Both the position numbers and the translations under genes were made by a program. The notes under the pieces are model-generated. The model did not search any database. It was given only the letters and a program-made list of their open reading frames with translations, and was not told the DNA's origin. Source: Chthoniobacterales bacterium (GTDB lineage: Bacteria; Verrucomicrobiota; Verrucomicrobiia; Chthoniobacterales; Terrimicrobiaceae). From it: a stretch of DNA of 39,260 nucleotides. Shown piece by piece: positions 39,249 through 39,260 of this stretch (its first letter is position 1; each line of letters begins with the position of its first letter). Where the stretch lies: positions 1 through 39,260 of the forward strand of contig JACSRU010000162.1 of the NCBI GenBank assembly GCA_014879575.1. The letters are read 5' to 3'.

Positions 39249-39260
39249 CAAAGCGAGAAG
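39225..39260. repeat. 36-base direct repeat, right copy
   Basis: Identical to 33090-33125, same orientation, and cut off by the end of the window. With the left copy it brackets about 6.1 kb containing the Rep and IS630 remnants and the cassette array. Confidence 0.9.

Noticed and set aside
39196-39260. A second functional tRNA gene
   Set aside because: Only the acceptor 5' strand and D-arm are present; the anticodon-like hairpin has a five-base loop and no T-arm or 3' acceptor strand follows.

Overview
The window looks like chromosomal DNA of an environmental, Gram-negative bacterium. My best guess is Verrucomicrobiota or a neighbouring PVC or Lentisphaerota lineage. The basis is inference: a GxxExxY gene sitting in the dyad repeats typical of such genomes, a secreted RHS-like family, DUF1573 and MauE genes, and relaxed start codons with few strong Shine-Dalgarno sites. 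There is no rRNA and no housekeeping marker to settle it.

Layout. (1) 1-1619 is the 3' part of an IS66 element, which has cut off the start of the next gene. (2) 1657-18382 is a cell-envelope and secretion region. It holds two polytopic sugar-transferase-like proteins, a tiny secreted peptide with a Ser/Gly tail, an RHS-like protein, Cys-rich and DUF1573/DUF3592 proteins, and an ABC exporter. These are followed by a tightly overlapping run of two secreted hydrolases, an O-antigen-ligase-like protein, a membrane rhodanese, MauE, an ICMT-like methyltransferase and a sugar transferase, with a converging GT2 gene. Four dyad repeats and a GxxExxY nuclease-like gene lie in its first 11 kb. (3) 18507-26972 (minus strand) is a mobilisation module: HTH protein, TOPRIM primase-like protein, two small proteins, ArdC antirestriction protein, MobC-like protein, HUH relaxase, VirD4/TraD-type coupling protein and a Clp-type AAA+ ATPase. 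Between ardC and mobC lies about 1 kb without a credible protein gene, made of two diverged tandem units whose hairpins show compensatory base changes. I read this as a large structured RNA (or single-stranded DNA element) on the + strand. (4) 27149-32293 (+) is cargo: an operator region, acyl-carrier-like protein, XRE regulator, ImmA/IrrE protease, two thymidylate-synthase-fold proteins, a dTMP-kinase-like P-loop kinase and a 5-hmdU DNA kinase helical-domain protein. This is a predicted thymine hypermodification (or modified-nucleoside) pathway. (5) 32345-34350 is a junction zone with a 24-base repeat, a frameshifted gene, tRNA-Val(CAC), a Rep fragment and an internally deleted IS630. (6) 34349-38852 is an integron-style cassette array without its integrase. 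The cassettes carry two reader-HNH nucleases, an EF-hand membrane protein, HicBA, and a cytosine methyltransferase with an HNH nuclease; attC-like hairpins follow each. (7) The window ends in a duplicated 5' half of the tRNA-Val gene, so about 6.1 kb lies between direct repeats.

Together, 18.5-39.3 kb is a composite of mobile DNA carrying modification, restriction, toxin-antitoxin and antirestriction functions. The two items that look least described are the tandem structured element at 23.1-24.05 kb and the ACP plus double-thymidylate-synthase modification operon at 27.2-32.3 kb.
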